From NCBI GenBank assembly GCA_002343845.1, contig DDSQ01000164.1, positions 205 to 36,253 on the forward strand: a stretch of 36,049 nt of DNA. Reading direction: 5' to 3'. The translations under genes and the position numbers were made by a program. The stretch comes from Planctomycetes bacterium UBA2386. Its GTDB lineage: Bacteria > Planctomycetota > UBA1135 > UBA2386. The notes under the pieces were generated by a model. That model was not told the DNA's origin. It worked only from the letters and a program-made list of their open reading frames with translations, and ran no database searches. Positions 15,419-23,707 of the stretch are shown here, in pieces (position 1 is the stretch's first letter; the number at the start of each line of letters is the position of its first letter).

Positions 15419-17051
15419 AGAACTCGGTGCCGGCACTCGCCGCGACGCCGGCCGGGGCGAGCGGGTCGAGCGCGAACAGCTCGAAGTAGAACGGCGCGTT
15501 GTTCAAGCTCGGATCGTTGGGCAGCGGCAGCCGCCAGGTCGTGTGGCCGGGCGCGCCCGCCGGGCCCGTGAGCGTGAACGGCTGCCAGCCGGCGATCTGC
15601 AGGTGCAGCGGGACGCCGAGCACGGTGGCCTGCGGCTCGATCGACCAGAAGCCGTAGGTCAGGAACGAGAACGTCGTGCCGTCGCCGCCGGCGAGGCCGA
15701 GCTTGTAGTCGGCGTTGCCGGGATAGGGCGGCACGGCATCGATCAGGAACGGCACGCTGGCGCCGGCGAGCCCCGTCCCGAACACGCGCGGTGGCGGCAC
15801 CACCGCGGACCGCAGATCCGGGTGGTCGAACGGCGGCAGGCGGTTCTGGGCGCGGGCGTCGGTCAGCGCCGTGCGCACGAACTCGAGTGCGGCGTGCACG
15901 TCGGACTGCGGCACGCCGAGCTGCTGCAGCGACGGCAGGAACGGGCTCAGGTTCGTCGTCACCGCGCCGTGGCCGTGCCAGTAGACGTTGAGCGTCGACG
16001 CCGGATCGCTCCATTGGGCGGGATCGCCCAGGGCCGGGCTCTGGCCGTTGTGGAACAGCCGCGGCCGCAGGCCCGCGAGCCGCAGCGTCGGCGTCTTGAA
16101 CGCGGCCTCGTCGCCCAGTTGCTGCGTGATCCCGTAGCGGCCGAGGTCCTCGGCCAGCGGCCGCAGTCCGAGGCTGTGGTACTGGTCGTCGGAGAACAGG
16201 GGCTCCCAGTGGCAGGCGACGCACTGGCCCTGGCCCTGGAACACCTGCATGCCGAAGTTCTCGGTGGGCGTCAGCGCGCCAACCTGGCCGGCCATGTGCC
16301 GATCCCACGGCGTGTCGTCGGGGATCAGGGTTCGCTGGTAGCTCGCGAGCGCCATGCCGATGCGCGCGCCCGTGATCGCCGGATCGCCGAACGCGGCGGT
16401 GAACAGCAGCGGGTAGGTGGGCCGCTGCTGCAAGGCAGCTTGCACGTCGGAGGTCAGATTGCTGGCGAGGCGCAGCGGTGTTGCGGCCGCGAGCTTGTTG
16501 CGCACGTCGTTCCAGGTGCGGCCTTCCTGCGCCATCTCGACCGCGTTGAGGATCGGGCCGACGGCCTGGCTCTCGAGCGCGCCGCCGAAGGGGATCAGCA
16601 GCAGGCCGGTCTCGGGGTCGTAGAACTCGTCATGGGCGCGACCGTCCCAGAACAGCTCGGGGTGGTAGGCGGCGCCCGCCATCGTCGGCGACATGCGGCC
16701 GGTCTTCTGCACCGCGAGGCCGAACGTCGACGACGGCGTGAAGTCGCCGCTGCTGTCCTGGCGCACGACGCCGGCCGAGGCGCGGATGTCGTCGGGCGTG
16801 CCGATCAGGCCGTCGGGTCCGGCGTGCCAGCCTGCGAGCAGGCGGCCGTCGGAGCCGCCGAACTCCGGGCGGTGGCAGGTGCCGCACGCCACGGAGTCAT
16901 CGCTCGACAACTGCTCGTCCCAGAACAGGATCTTGCCGAGCACGATCTTCGCCGGCGTCTGCGGGTTCTGCGGCGGCGCCCACGGCGGCGGCAGTTGGGC
17001 GCTCGCCGACGCGGCGAGGCCGAGGGCGGCGAGCAGGCGGTGGCAACGCAT
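15408..17051 (-). CDS. Di-haem cytochrome c peroxidase/MauG-family protein with an extra C-terminal domain
   Basis: The 547-residue exported protein has a signal peptide (MRCHRLLAALGLAASASAQ) and two haem c motifs, CGTCH at 56-60 and CVACH at 277-281, in the arrangement of bacterial di-haem peroxidases/MauG. Supporting segments are ILFWDEQLSSD before haem one, FWDGRAHDE, ALASYQRTL, and FKTPTLRLAGLRPRLFHNG. After about residue 415 there is an additional ~130-residue beta-rich domain ending GTEFFIR, absent from ordinary CcpA. Peroxidases of this group reduce H2O2 in the periplasm or oxidise a partner protein. It sits 67 bases behind the CAP gene on the same strand. A possible extended -10 (17092-17100) lies in that gap, so it may be transcribed separately. 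Confidence 0.9.
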   Translation of the reverse strand: MRCHRLLAALGLAASASAQLPPPWAPPQNPQTPAKIVLGKILFWDEQLSSDDSVACGTCHRPEFGGSDGRLLAGWHAGPDGLIGTPDDIRASAGVVRQDSSGDFTPSSTFGLAVQKTGRMSPTMAGAAYHPELFWDGRAHDEFYDPETGLLLIPFGGALESQAVGPILNAVEMAQEGRTWNDVRNKLAAATPLRLASNLTSDVQAALQQRPTYPLLFTAAFGDPAITGARIGMALASYQRTLIPDDTPWDRHMAGQVGALTPTENFGMQVFQGQGQCVACHWEPLFSDDQYHSLGLRPLAEDLGRYGITQQLGDEAAFKTPTLRLAGLRPRLFHNGQSPALGDPAQWSDPASTLNVYWHGHGAVTTNLSPFLPSLQQLGVPQSDVHAALEFVRTALTDARAQNRLPPFDHPDLRSAVVPPPRVFGTGLAGASVPFLIDAVPPYPGNADYKLGLAGGDGTTFSFLTYGFWSIEPQATVLGVPLHLQIAGWQPFTLTGPAGAPGHTTWRLPLPNDPSLNNAPFYFELFALDPLAPAGVAASAGTEFFIR

Positions 17052-17091
17052 GGAACGGTCGGGCACTCGCGGGCAGGGCGGTGCGGGCCGC

Positions 17092-17100
17092 AGTCTAGCA
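17092..17100 (-). promoter_or_regulatory. Possible extended -10 promoter for the peroxidase gene
   Basis: On the minus strand the sequence reads TGCTAGACT, an extended -10 (TGn plus TAGACT), 41 bases before the ATG at 17051. No good -35 is seen, which extended -10 promoters can tolerate. Confidence 0.35.
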
Positions 17101-17118
17101 CGCCGCGTCGCCGCGGGT

Positions 17119-18225
17119 TCAGCCGCCGAACATCTGCGTCCAGGTCTGCTCGCTGCGGCCGAGCCCGGTGCGCGCGTGGCCGCCGAGCATGTTGCGGTGG
17201 TGGCCCGGGCTGTACCACCACGCTCGGATCGCGCCAGCACCCCGTTCCTGCCCGGCGGCGATGTTCTCGGCTCCGCCGCTGGTGCCAAAGCGAGAGGCAC
17301 GATCGCCAGGCGTGCGTTTGCCCGGCACCGGCGAGGTGTGGTCGAAGAACCCTAGCGACACCATGTCCTGCGAATGGTCGCGCGCTGCCAGCGTCAGCTT
17401 GTCGTCGATGCGCACCAGCGGCAGGCCGAGCAGGAACCGCAGGCGGTTGAGTGCCGTGGTGCCGGCGAACTCCTCGGCATCGGCGGTCGCGCGCAGCAGT
17501 TCGTTCTGCTCGAGGGTCTTGCGGTCGCGAGCCGACAGCGGCGCGGCGAGCATCGTCCAGACGAGCCACTCGTCTTCGAGCGCGGCCACCGGGGCCGGCG
17601 CTGGTGGCGGCGGGTTCTTGGTGAAGTGCTTCTGCGCCTGCGGGTGGAGGTCGAGGCCCGTCGTCGACTCGACGTAGGCGGCAAACCACGCGGCGAGCTC
17701 CGCGCGTTCGGTCTGGAGCGCCGCCCAGTGCGTCCCGATCGCGGCGTCCTTGCCGACGAATTGCTCGCGCGTCGGCCACAGCCGTGCGGTGAGCCACTCG
17801 ACGCACGGGTCGAGTTCGGCCGCGATGCGCTCCTTGGTCAGCCCCTCGCTGCGGCTCGTCGCCAGCGCAGCACTGCGCCGCTGGTCGACTTCGGCGAGGC
17901 CCTGCTTGCCGAGTTGTTCGCCGACCAGCGCCGCGGCCGCCTTGGCGAGCGCCTTCTGCAGTTCGGCCGCGCGCTTGGCGTGTTGCTTGCCACGCCGCAG
18001 GAATGCCTCGCGCAGCGCGTCGCTCGCCGGCAGCCGGATCGCGATCGGTTCCGCCACGAGTTGCGCCGCGAGCGTGCCGGCCTCGGTCACCGGCAGGTCG
18101 TCGGCGCGCAGGCGGCTGAGCAGCGCGTGCCCCGTCAGCGTGGTGACGGGCAGGTCGTCCTGGGCCGCGACGGCGCCGCCCGCGGCGAGCGCGAGGGCGC
18201 AGAACACCGCGCCGATCCGGCTCAA
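17119..18225 (-). CDS. Secreted CAP/SCP-domain protein with a long helical N-terminal region
   Basis: The 368-residue product has a signal peptide (SRIGAVFCALALAAGGAVAAQ). It then has a Lys/Ala/Glu-rich helical region to about residue 235 (AAELQKALAKAAAALVGEQL), and a C-terminal CAP domain of about 125 residues. CAP hallmarks are LNRLRFLLGLPLVRID, the His of AARDHSQDM, GAENIAAG and WYSPGHHRNML; the paired His and Glu residues form the CAP cavity. The function of most bacterial CAP proteins is unknown. I choose the TTG at 18225, which overlaps the previous stop as TTGA and gives the signal peptide its Arg. A GTG seven codons later would leave the signal without a basic n-region. It follows the 18222-19025 gene in one operon. 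Confidence 0.84.
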   Translation of the reverse strand: MSRIGAVFCALALAAGGAVAAQDDLPVTTLTGHALLSRLRADDLPVTEAGTLAAQLVAEPIAIRLPASDALREAFLRRGKQHAKRAAELQKALAKAAAALVGEQLGKQGLAEVDQRRSAALATSRSEGLTKERIAAELDPCVEWLTARLWPTREQFVGKDAAIGTHWAALQTERAELAAWFAAYVESTTGLDLHPQAQKHFTKNPPPPAPAPVAALEDEWLVWTMLAAPLSARDRKTLEQNELLRATADAEEFAGTTALNRLRFLLGLPLVRIDDKLTLAARDHSQDMVSLGFFDHTSPVPGKRTPGDRASRFGTSGGAENIAAGQERGAGAIRAWWYSPGHHRNMLGGHARTGLGRSEQTWTQMFGG

Positions 18226-19025
18226 GGCTTCTTGCCTGCGGGCGCCGTCCACGACGGGTTCTTGTTCAGCCAACGCTGCCACTCGGTGAAGCCGGTCATC
18301 GTCACGCCGGTGAGCCGCGCGAGCGTTGCGCCCCACTTGCCTTCGACGGCGCGCAGCGTGCGTCGCGCGTTCTGCGGTTCGAGGTCGACCGGCGCGTTGG
18401 GGTTGGTCGGGTCGGCTTGCGTGGCCTTCGAGTGCAGGCTGCCCCACGCGCGCACGATCGCCTTCACGACCTCGCGGCGGGCCTTGATCTCGAGCGACGT
18501 GTAGTTGCCCAGCGCCTCGGCCGAAGCGGCGCGCAGTTCGTCGTGCGGCGAACGCGACGTCGTGTCGACGAGCCAGTCGACCTGCTTGTCGTCCTCGGTC
18601 TTGCCGAGCGCCAGGGTGAGGTGGCACAGCAGCGGCAGGGTGTCCTTGAACCGCACGTCGCCGATCGCCTTCGCCAGTTCCTTGCCGCCCTCGGCGTGCA
18701 TGCCGGCCAGGGCGTCGGCCGCCTCGCGGTAGAGGATCTGCTTGTCGGCGGTGCGCAGCTTGCCGGTCCGGAACACGTCGCCGATGCCGCGGGCAAGTCG
18801 TTCCTGGTCCTTGGGATTGCGTGCGTCGAAGTCCTTGCCGAGCTTCTGCATCAAGCTGATCGCCTGGAAGTCGGCGACCATCTTCGGGTCCGCAACCAGC
18901 GCCTTCAGTTCCTTGAGCTGGTCGGGCAGTGCAGGGTCCACGGGCGGAACGGGCGTCTGCGCGCCCGCGAGTCCGGCGAGCAACAGCCAGCAGCAGCCGA
19001 GGGCGGCAAGCAGCGAAGTCCTCAT
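18222..19025 (-). CDS. Exported alpha-helical protein, possibly HEAT-like
   Basis: The gene is not recognised. The 267-residue product begins with a clear signal peptide (MRTSLLAALGCCWLLLAGLAGAQ). The mature part is a series of alpha helices with repeated leucine-rich pairs (LPDQLKELKALV, DTLPLLCHLTLALG, DELRAASAEALGNY), suggesting HEAT- or ARM-type repeats. It ends with LTGVTMTGFTEWQRWLNKNPSW, where WQRWLNKNP resembles linkers in secreted HEAT proteins. Possible promoter sequence TACACT ends only seven bases before the ATG. It heads the minus-strand group with the CAP and peroxidase genes and is divergent from the sugar-nucleotide operon. Confidence 0.8.
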   Translation of the reverse strand: MRTSLLAALGCCWLLLAGLAGAQTPVPPVDPALPDQLKELKALVADPKMVADFQAISLMQKLGKDFDARNPKDQERLARGIGDVFRTGKLRTADKQILYREAADALAGMHAEGGKELAKAIGDVRFKDTLPLLCHLTLALGKTEDDKQVDWLVDTTSRSPHDELRAASAEALGNYTSLEIKARREVVKAIVRAWGSLHSKATQADPTNPNAPVDLEPQNARRTLRAVEGKWGATLARLTGVTMTGFTEWQRWLNKNPSWTAPAGKKP

Positions 19026-19032
19026 GGGCAGC

Positions 19033-19038
19033 AGTGTA
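19033..19038 (-). promoter_or_regulatory. Possible leaderless -10 for the 18222-19025 gene
   Basis: The minus strand reads TACACT, then seven bases, then ATG at 19025. At that spacing transcription would start at or next to the start codon. No -35 match was found at 16-18 bases. Confidence 0.3.
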
Positions 19039-19071
19039 GCCAGGAGGCGCCCCCACGTGGCCGGGACGGCA

Positions 19072-19099
19072 TTGGAAAGCCCGCAGCGCATCCGATACC
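19072..19099 (+). promoter_or_regulatory. Possible promoter of the sugar-nucleotide operon
   Basis: TTGGAA (19072-19077) lies 16 bases before GATACC (19094-19099), and the first gene's GTG is at 19111. An overlapping CACACT (19099-19104), six bases before the GTG, is an alternative -10. Either gives a very short or no leader. Confidence 0.28.
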
Positions 19100-19110
19100 A
19101 CACTCCCCGC

Positions 19111-20076
19111 GTGTCGCTCGTCCTCATCACCGGCGGAGCCGGCTTCATCGGCTCCCACCTCGCGCAACGCCTGCTGCAGGCGGGGCACCGGGTGCGCGTG
19201 CTCGACAACCTCGATGCGTTCTACGACGTCGCGATCAAGGGGCGGAACCTCGACGCGCTGCGGGCGGTGGCCAGCGATCGCTTCGAGTTCGTGGCCGGGG
19301 ATCTGCGCGAACCCGCGGCGTGCAGCCGCGCGGCCGAGGGTGTGCACGTGGTCGTGCACCTGGCAGCACTCGCCGGCGTGCGGCCGTCGCTGCGCGACCC
19401 GGCGCGCTACATGGACGTCAACGTCACGGGCACGCAGATCCTGCTGAACGCGATCACCGATCCGCGCGTCGTGCTGGTGTTCGGCAGCAGCTCGTCGGTC
19501 TACGGCGGCAACGAGAAGGTGCCGTTCGCCGAGAGCGATCCGGTCGATCGGCCGGTGTCCCCGTACGCGGCGAGCAAGAAGGCCGGCGAACTGCTCTGCT
19601 ACGCCTGGCATCGGCTGCACGGCAACCCGGTCGCGTGCCTGCGGTTCTTCACGGTCTACGGTCCGCGCCAGCGTCCCGAGATGGCGATCCACCAGTTCGC
19701 GCGGCTGATCACCGACGGCGCGCCGGTGCCGTTCTTCGGCGATGGCAGTTCGCGGCGCGACTACACCCACGTCGACGACATCGTCAGCGGGATCCAGGCC
19801 GCCATGCAGGGGCGGCGTCCGTACGCCGTCTACAACCTGGGCGGTGCTGCGACGACGTCGCTGCAGGAACTCGTCACCCTGCTCGAACGTGGCCTCGGTC
19901 GTACCGCCAAGCTGCAACGCCTTCCGGACCAGCCCGGCGACGTGCCGGTGACGTGGGCGGATTGCAGGCTCGCCGAGCGGGAACTCGGCTACCGCAGCTC
20001 CACGCCGATCGCCGAGGGAATCGGCTCGTTCTGCACGTGGTACCTGGCCGAAAAGCGGGCCGGGAGAGTGCGATGA
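19111..20076 (+). CDS. NAD-dependent sugar-nucleotide epimerase (UDP-glucuronate 4-epimerase-like)
   Basis: The 321-residue product is an extended short-chain dehydrogenase. It has the NAD motif TGGAGFIGSHLAQRLL (Gly8-Gly14), the SSSVYGG strand, and the catalytic pair Tyr152-Lys156 in YAASKKAGE. LRFFTVYGPRQRPEMAIHQFARLI is strongly reminiscent of UDP-glucuronic acid 4-epimerases, which interconvert UDP-GlcA and UDP-GalA. UDP-galactose 4-epimerase activity is a nearby alternative. It is cytoplasmic and the first gene of an overlapping chain with another epimerase and the rml genes, so it supplies a sugar for surface polysaccharide. GTG 19111 is the start that precedes the first beta strand (SLVLITGG); no ribosome-binding site is seen. 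Confidence 0.9.
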   Translation: MSLVLITGGAGFIGSHLAQRLLQAGHRVRVLDNLDAFYDVAIKGRNLDALRAVASDRFEFVAGDLREPAACSRAAEGVHVVVHLAALAGVRPSLRDPARYMDVNVTGTQILLNAITDPRVVLVFGSSSSVYGGNEKVPFAESDPVDRPVSPYAASKKAGELLCYAWHRLHGNPVACLRFFTVYGPRQRPEMAIHQFARLITDGAPVPFFGDGSSRRDYTHVDDIVSGIQAAMQGRRPYAVYNLGGAATTSLQELVTLLERGLGRTAKLQRLPDQPGDVPVTWADCRLAERELGYRSSTPIAEGIGSFCTWYLAEKRAGRVR

Positions 20077-21038
20077 AGGAGCGAGTGCTGGTCACTGGTG
20101 GGGCGGGGTTCCTCGGTTCGCATCTCTGCGAACTGCTGTGCCGGCAGGGGCGCTCGGTCGTGGTGCTCGACGACCTCAGCACCGGTTCCGAGGCGAACCT
20201 GCAGGGCGTGCCGGTGGAGTTCCAGCGCGGCTCGGTGACCGACCCGGCGGCGGTCGCGCGCGCGCTGCAGGGCGTGCGCAAGGTCGTGCACCTCGCCGCC
20301 TTGCCATCGGTGGTGCGTTCGCTCGAACGCCCGCTCGACAGCCACCATGCCTGCGTGACTGGTACGGTGACGTTGCTCGACGGGGCGCGTCGGGCCAATG
20401 CGCGCGTGATCTACGCCGGCAGCAGTTCGGCCTACGGCGACCAGCAGGAGCAGCACAAGCACGAACGGTTGCGCGAGGATCCGCTGTCGCCGTACGCCGC
20501 GGCCAAGCTCGCCGGCGAGCTGTACTGCCGATCGTTCGCGCGGGTCTTCGGCCTGCCGGTCGTCGTCACGCGCTTCTTCAACGTGTTCGGGCCGCGGCAG
20601 CCGGCCGACAGTCCCTACTCGGGCGTGATCGCCGCGTTCTGCCGGGCGCTGCTCGCCGGACGGCCGGTGCGCATCGACGGCGACGGGCTACAGGCCCGCG
20701 ACTTCACCTACGTCGAGGACGTCGTGCAGGGCATCGTGCAGTGCCTCGATGCCGACAGCACCGGCTGCGTGACGGTCAACCTCGCCTACGGGCACGCGAC
20801 GACGGTCCTCGACGTCTATGCGGCGTTGCGGAGGATGCTGCAGCAGCACCGCGGCGACGTCGTGATTCCGCCCCCCGTGCATGCCGCGCCGCGCGCTGGC
20901 GACGTGCGGCACTCGCTCGCCGATGCGACGCTGGCCAAGACTCGCTTCGGCTTCGCTCCACGCGTCGGTTTCGCCGACGGACTCGCACGCACGTTCGACT
21001 GGTATTCGCGCCACACTCTCGAGAGCAATCGCACATGA
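20073..21038 (+). CDS. NAD-dependent epimerase/dehydratase (GalE/WbpP-like)
   Basis: This second extended-SDR protein is also 321 residues long. The NAD motif is VTGGAGFLGSHLCELL, the SSSAYGD strand carries the catalytic Ser, and the pair Tyr141-Lys145 is in SPYAAAKLAGE. VTRFFNVFGPRQ and a C-terminal RAGDVRHSLADATLAK segment are typical of UDP-glucose or UDP-GlcNAc 4-epimerases of the GalE/WbpP branch. It is clearly not a duplicate of the previous gene, since the substrate-binding loops differ. The ATG overlaps the previous stop and its own stop overlaps the rmlA start, both as ATGA, so it is co-translated with the rest of the pathway. Confidence 0.89.
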   Translation: MKERVLVTGGAGFLGSHLCELLCRQGRSVVVLDDLSTGSEANLQGVPVEFQRGSVTDPAAVARALQGVRKVVHLAALPSVVRSLERPLDSHHACVTGTVTLLDGARRANARVIYAGSSSAYGDQQEQHKHERLREDPLSPYAAAKLAGELYCRSFARVFGLPVVVTRFFNVFGPRQPADSPYSGVIAAFCRALLAGRPVRIDGDGLQARDFTYVEDVVQGIVQCLDADSTGCVTVNLAYGHATTVLDVYAALRRMLQQHRGDVVIPPPVHAAPRAGDVRHSLADATLAKTRFGFAPRVGFADGLARTFDWYSRHTLESNRT

Positions 21039-21772
21039 AAGGTGTCGTTCTCGCCGGCGGCCTCGGCAGCCGCCTCTATCCGCTGACGAAGATCACCAAC
21101 AAGCACCTGTTGCCGGTCTTCGACAAGCCGATGATCTACTACCCGATCCAGTGTCTGGTGAACGCGGGGATCACCGACATCCTGGTCGTGACCGGCGGCA
21201 ACTCGGCGGGGCACTTCCTGCAGTTGCTGCGCAACGGTGCCGACTTCGGCCTCAAGCGCCTCAACTACGCCTACCAGGAAGGCGAAGGCGGCATCGCCGA
21301 CGCGCTCAAGCTCGCCGAGGCGTTCGCCGAGGGCGATTCGATCTGCGTCGTGCTCGGCGACAACATCATCGAGGGCAACATCAAGCGTGCCGTCGACGAC
21401 TTCGGGCGGCAGGGCGGGGGGGCGAAGATCCTGCTCAAGGAGGTCCATGACCCCGAGCGGTTCGGTGTCGCCACCGTGCAGAACGGCAAGGTCGTCAAGA
21501 TCGTCGAGAAGCCGGCGCACCCCGAGACCAACCTCGCGGTGATCGGCATCTACCTCTACGACCCGGCGGTGTTCGACATCTGCCGCACGCTCAAGCCGTC
21601 GCAGCGCGGCGAACTCGAGATCACCGACGTGAACAACGAGTACGTGCGTCGTGGCACGCTGAGCTGCGAGATCCTGAAGGGCTGGTGGACCGACGCCGGC
21701 ACCTTCGAGTCGCTGTACCGGTCCGCGACGCTGATCCGCGCCAACGGCGCCAACCGGATGGACCTCGGATGA
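21035..21772 (+). CDS. rmlA: Glucose-1-phosphate thymidylyltransferase-like nucleotidyltransferase
   Basis: This sugar-nucleotide pyrophosphorylase makes dTDP-glucose from glucose-1-phosphate and dTTP. The 245 residues contain the nucleotide-binding signature GGLGSRLYPLTKITNKHLLPV, the substrate segment PMIYYPIQCLVNAGI, the metal site VLGDNIIEG, and EKPAHPETNLAVIGIYLYD. WWTDAGTFESL near the C-terminus is typical of RmlA. It is of the short form: classical RmlA is about 290 residues, and the C-terminal allosteric extension is missing here. The neighbouring rmlD and rmlB support the dTDP-sugar assignment over UDP-glucose synthesis. Overlaps join it to both neighbours. Confidence 0.91.
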   Translation: MKGVVLAGGLGSRLYPLTKITNKHLLPVFDKPMIYYPIQCLVNAGITDILVVTGGNSAGHFLQLLRNGADFGLKRLNYAYQEGEGGIADALKLAEAFAEGDSICVVLGDNIIEGNIKRAVDDFGRQGGGAKILLKEVHDPERFGVATVQNGKVVKIVEKPAHPETNLAVIGIYLYDPAVFDICRTLKPSQRGELEITDVNNEYVRRGTLSCEILKGWWTDAGTFESLYRSATLIRANGANRMDLG

Positions 21773-22686
21773 CGAGGCAGGACTACCTCGTCACCGGTGC
21801 GCTGGGGCAACTCGGGCGCGCGGTGATGGCGGCAGCCAAGGCTCGAGGTCGCACTGCGGTCGGCGTCGACGTCGCCGAAATGCCGCTCGACCAGCGCGCG
21901 GCGATCGGGCGCGTGATCGCGGACGCTCGGCCGCGCTTCGTCGTGCACTGCGGCGCCATCACCGACGTCGATGGCTGCGAAGCCGCGCCGCTGTCCGCAT
22001 ATCGGATCAACGCGCTGGCGACCGCGTGGGTCGCCGAGGCGGCGGCCACGGCTGGTGCCGGGCTGGCGTACGTCAGCACCGACTTCGTGTTCGACGGCGA
22101 GAACGGCGGCGTGCCGTGGCCGGTCGACGCGAAGCCGCGCCCGCTCTCCGTCTACGGCGCCAGCAAACGACTCGGCGAGGAAGCGGTGCTGGCCCACGGC
22201 CGGCCCGACTTCCACGTCGTGCGCACGAGTTGGGTGTTCGGTCCCGGTGGCCGCAACTTCCCGCGCGCGATCCTCGACCGCGCCCGCAGCGGGCAGCCGC
22301 TCAAGGTCGTCACCGACCAGGTCGGCCGGCCGACGATGACGCACGACCTCGCCGAAGCGCTGCTCGACCTTGCCGAGGCCCGGGCGCCGGGCGGCATCTG
22401 GCATGCGGCGAACGAGGGCCACTGCTCGTGGCACCAGTTCGCCAGCGACGTGCTGCGGCAAGCCGGTCTCGGCCACGTCGTCGTCGGCGAGCAGACCGCC
22501 GCCGAGCTGCGGCGCCCGGCCGCCCGGCCGGCGTGGTCGGTGCTCGACTGCGGAAAGCTCACGGCGTTGCGCGGCAAGGCCCTGCCGCACTACCTCGACG
22601 CGCTGGCTCGGCACCTGCCGCTCGATGCCGCGACGACGACTTCTCCCGTCGCGCCCGACGCCGGGCTGCGCGGCAAGCGATACTGA
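21769..22686 (+). CDS. rmlD: dTDP-4-dehydrorhamnose reductase
   Basis: RmlD reduces dTDP-4-keto-rhamnose to dTDP-L-rhamnose with NAD(P)H. The 305-residue product has the Rossmann start VTGALGQLGRAVM, the family landmarks HCGAITDVDGCE, YVSTDFVFDGENGG and the catalytic Tyr129-Lys133 pair in YGASKRLGEE. RTSWVFGPGGRNF and DQVGRPTMTHDLAEAL follow as expected for the family. A Thr/Pro-rich tail (about residues 285-305) is extra. The ATG overlaps the rmlA stop as ATGA. rmlB follows after 10 bases. No rmlC lies between or around these genes. Confidence 0.92.
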   Translation: MTRQDYLVTGALGQLGRAVMAAAKARGRTAVGVDVAEMPLDQRAAIGRVIADARPRFVVHCGAITDVDGCEAAPLSAYRINALATAWVAEAAATAGAGLAYVSTDFVFDGENGGVPWPVDAKPRPLSVYGASKRLGEEAVLAHGRPDFHVVRTSWVFGPGGRNFPRAILDRARSGQPLKVVTDQVGRPTMTHDLAEALLDLAEARAPGGIWHAANEGHCSWHQFASDVLRQAGLGHVVVGEQTAAELRRPAARPAWSVLDCGKLTALRGKALPHYLDALARHLPLDAATTTSPVAPDAGLRGKRY

Positions 22687-22696
22687 GATCCCAACC

Positions 22697-23707
22697 GTGT
22701 CCACGATCCTCGTCACCGGCGGTGCTGGCTTCATCGGCTCCAACTTCGTGCGCATGCTGCTGAAGGAGAGCACGCACCGCGTCGTCAACGTCGACCTGCT
22801 GACCTACGCGGGCAACCTCGAGAACCTCGCCGACGTGCAGAACGACGCGCGGTACACGTTCGTCAAGGCCGACATCGCCGACGCTGCGGCGATGCAGCGG
22901 GTGTTCGGGGAACACCGGCCGGAGGTGGTCGTGCACTTCGCCGCCGAGAGCCACGTCGATCGCTCGGTGCTCGACGCGTCGGCGTTCGTGCGCACCAACG
23001 TGATCGGCACCCAAGTGCTGCTCGACCAGAGCCGGGCGACCAAGGTCGCGCGCTTCGTGCACGTCAGCACCGACGAGGTCTACGGCTCGTTGCCCGCGTG
23101 GGGCTACTTCACCGAGCACACGCCGATCCAGCCGAACTCGCCGTACTCGGCGAGCAAGGCCGGCAGCGACCTGATGGTGCGCGCGGCGGTGCACACGCAC
23201 GGACTCGACTGCGTGGTCACGCGCTGCTCGAACAACTACGGCCCGTTCCAGTTTCCGGAGAAGCTGATCCCGCTGATGATCGCCAACGCGCTCGAAGGCA
23301 AGTCGCTGCCGGTCTACGGCGACGGCAAGAACGTGCGCGACTGGATCCACGTGCTCGACCACTGCACCGGCATCCGTGCGGCGATGGAGAAGGGCGCGGC
23401 CGGCGAGGTCTACAACTTCGGCGGCGACGCCGAACGGGAGAACCTCACCGTCGTGAAGCAGATCCTGCGGCAACTCGGCAAGGGCGACGACCTGATCCGC
23501 TACGTCACCGACCGGCCGGGTCACGACCGTCGCTACGCGATGGACTCGAGCAAGGCGCGGGCGCTGCTCGGCTGGACGCCGGCGCGCACGTTCGAGGCCG
23601 GACTCGCCGAGACCGTGCAGTGGTACGTGCAGCACCGGACCTGGTGGGAGCGCGTGCGCAGCGGTGCCTACCAGCAGTACTACCAGCAGCAGTACGCCAA
23701 CCGGTGA
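22697..23707 (+). CDS. rmlB: dTDP-glucose 4,6-dehydratase
   Basis: RmlB converts dTDP-glucose to dTDP-4-keto-6-deoxyglucose, using bound NAD. The 336-residue protein has TGGAGFIGSNFVRMLL, DLLTYAGNLENLADV (a hallmark of this subfamily), HFAAESHVDRSV, VSTDEVYGS with the catalytic Asp-Glu pair at about 125-127, and Tyr150-Lys154 in YSASKAGSD. TRCSNNYGPFQFPEKLIPLM completes the signature. The GTG at 22697 gives MSTILVTGGAG and lies 10 bases after the rmlD stop. The C-terminal QQYYQQQY stretch is glutamine/tyrosine-rich. The stop overlaps the next gene's GTG. Confidence 0.95.
   Translation: MSTILVTGGAGFIGSNFVRMLLKESTHRVVNVDLLTYAGNLENLADVQNDARYTFVKADIADAAAMQRVFGEHRPEVVVHFAAESHVDRSVLDASAFVRTNVIGTQVLLDQSRATKVARFVHVSTDEVYGSLPAWGYFTEHTPIQPNSPYSASKAGSDLMVRAAVHTHGLDCVVTRCSNNYGPFQFPEKLIPLMIANALEGKSLPVYGDGKNVRDWIHVLDHCTGIRAAMEKGAAGEVYNFGGDAERENLTVVKQILRQLGKGDDLIRYVTDRPGHDRRYAMDSSKARALLGWTPARTFEAGLAETVQWYVQHRTWWERVRSGAYQQYYQQQYANR

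Noticed and set aside
17052..17300. Longer peroxidase start upstream of the signal peptide
   Set aside because: The extension overlaps the CAP gene and would bury the signal peptide that begins at 17051.
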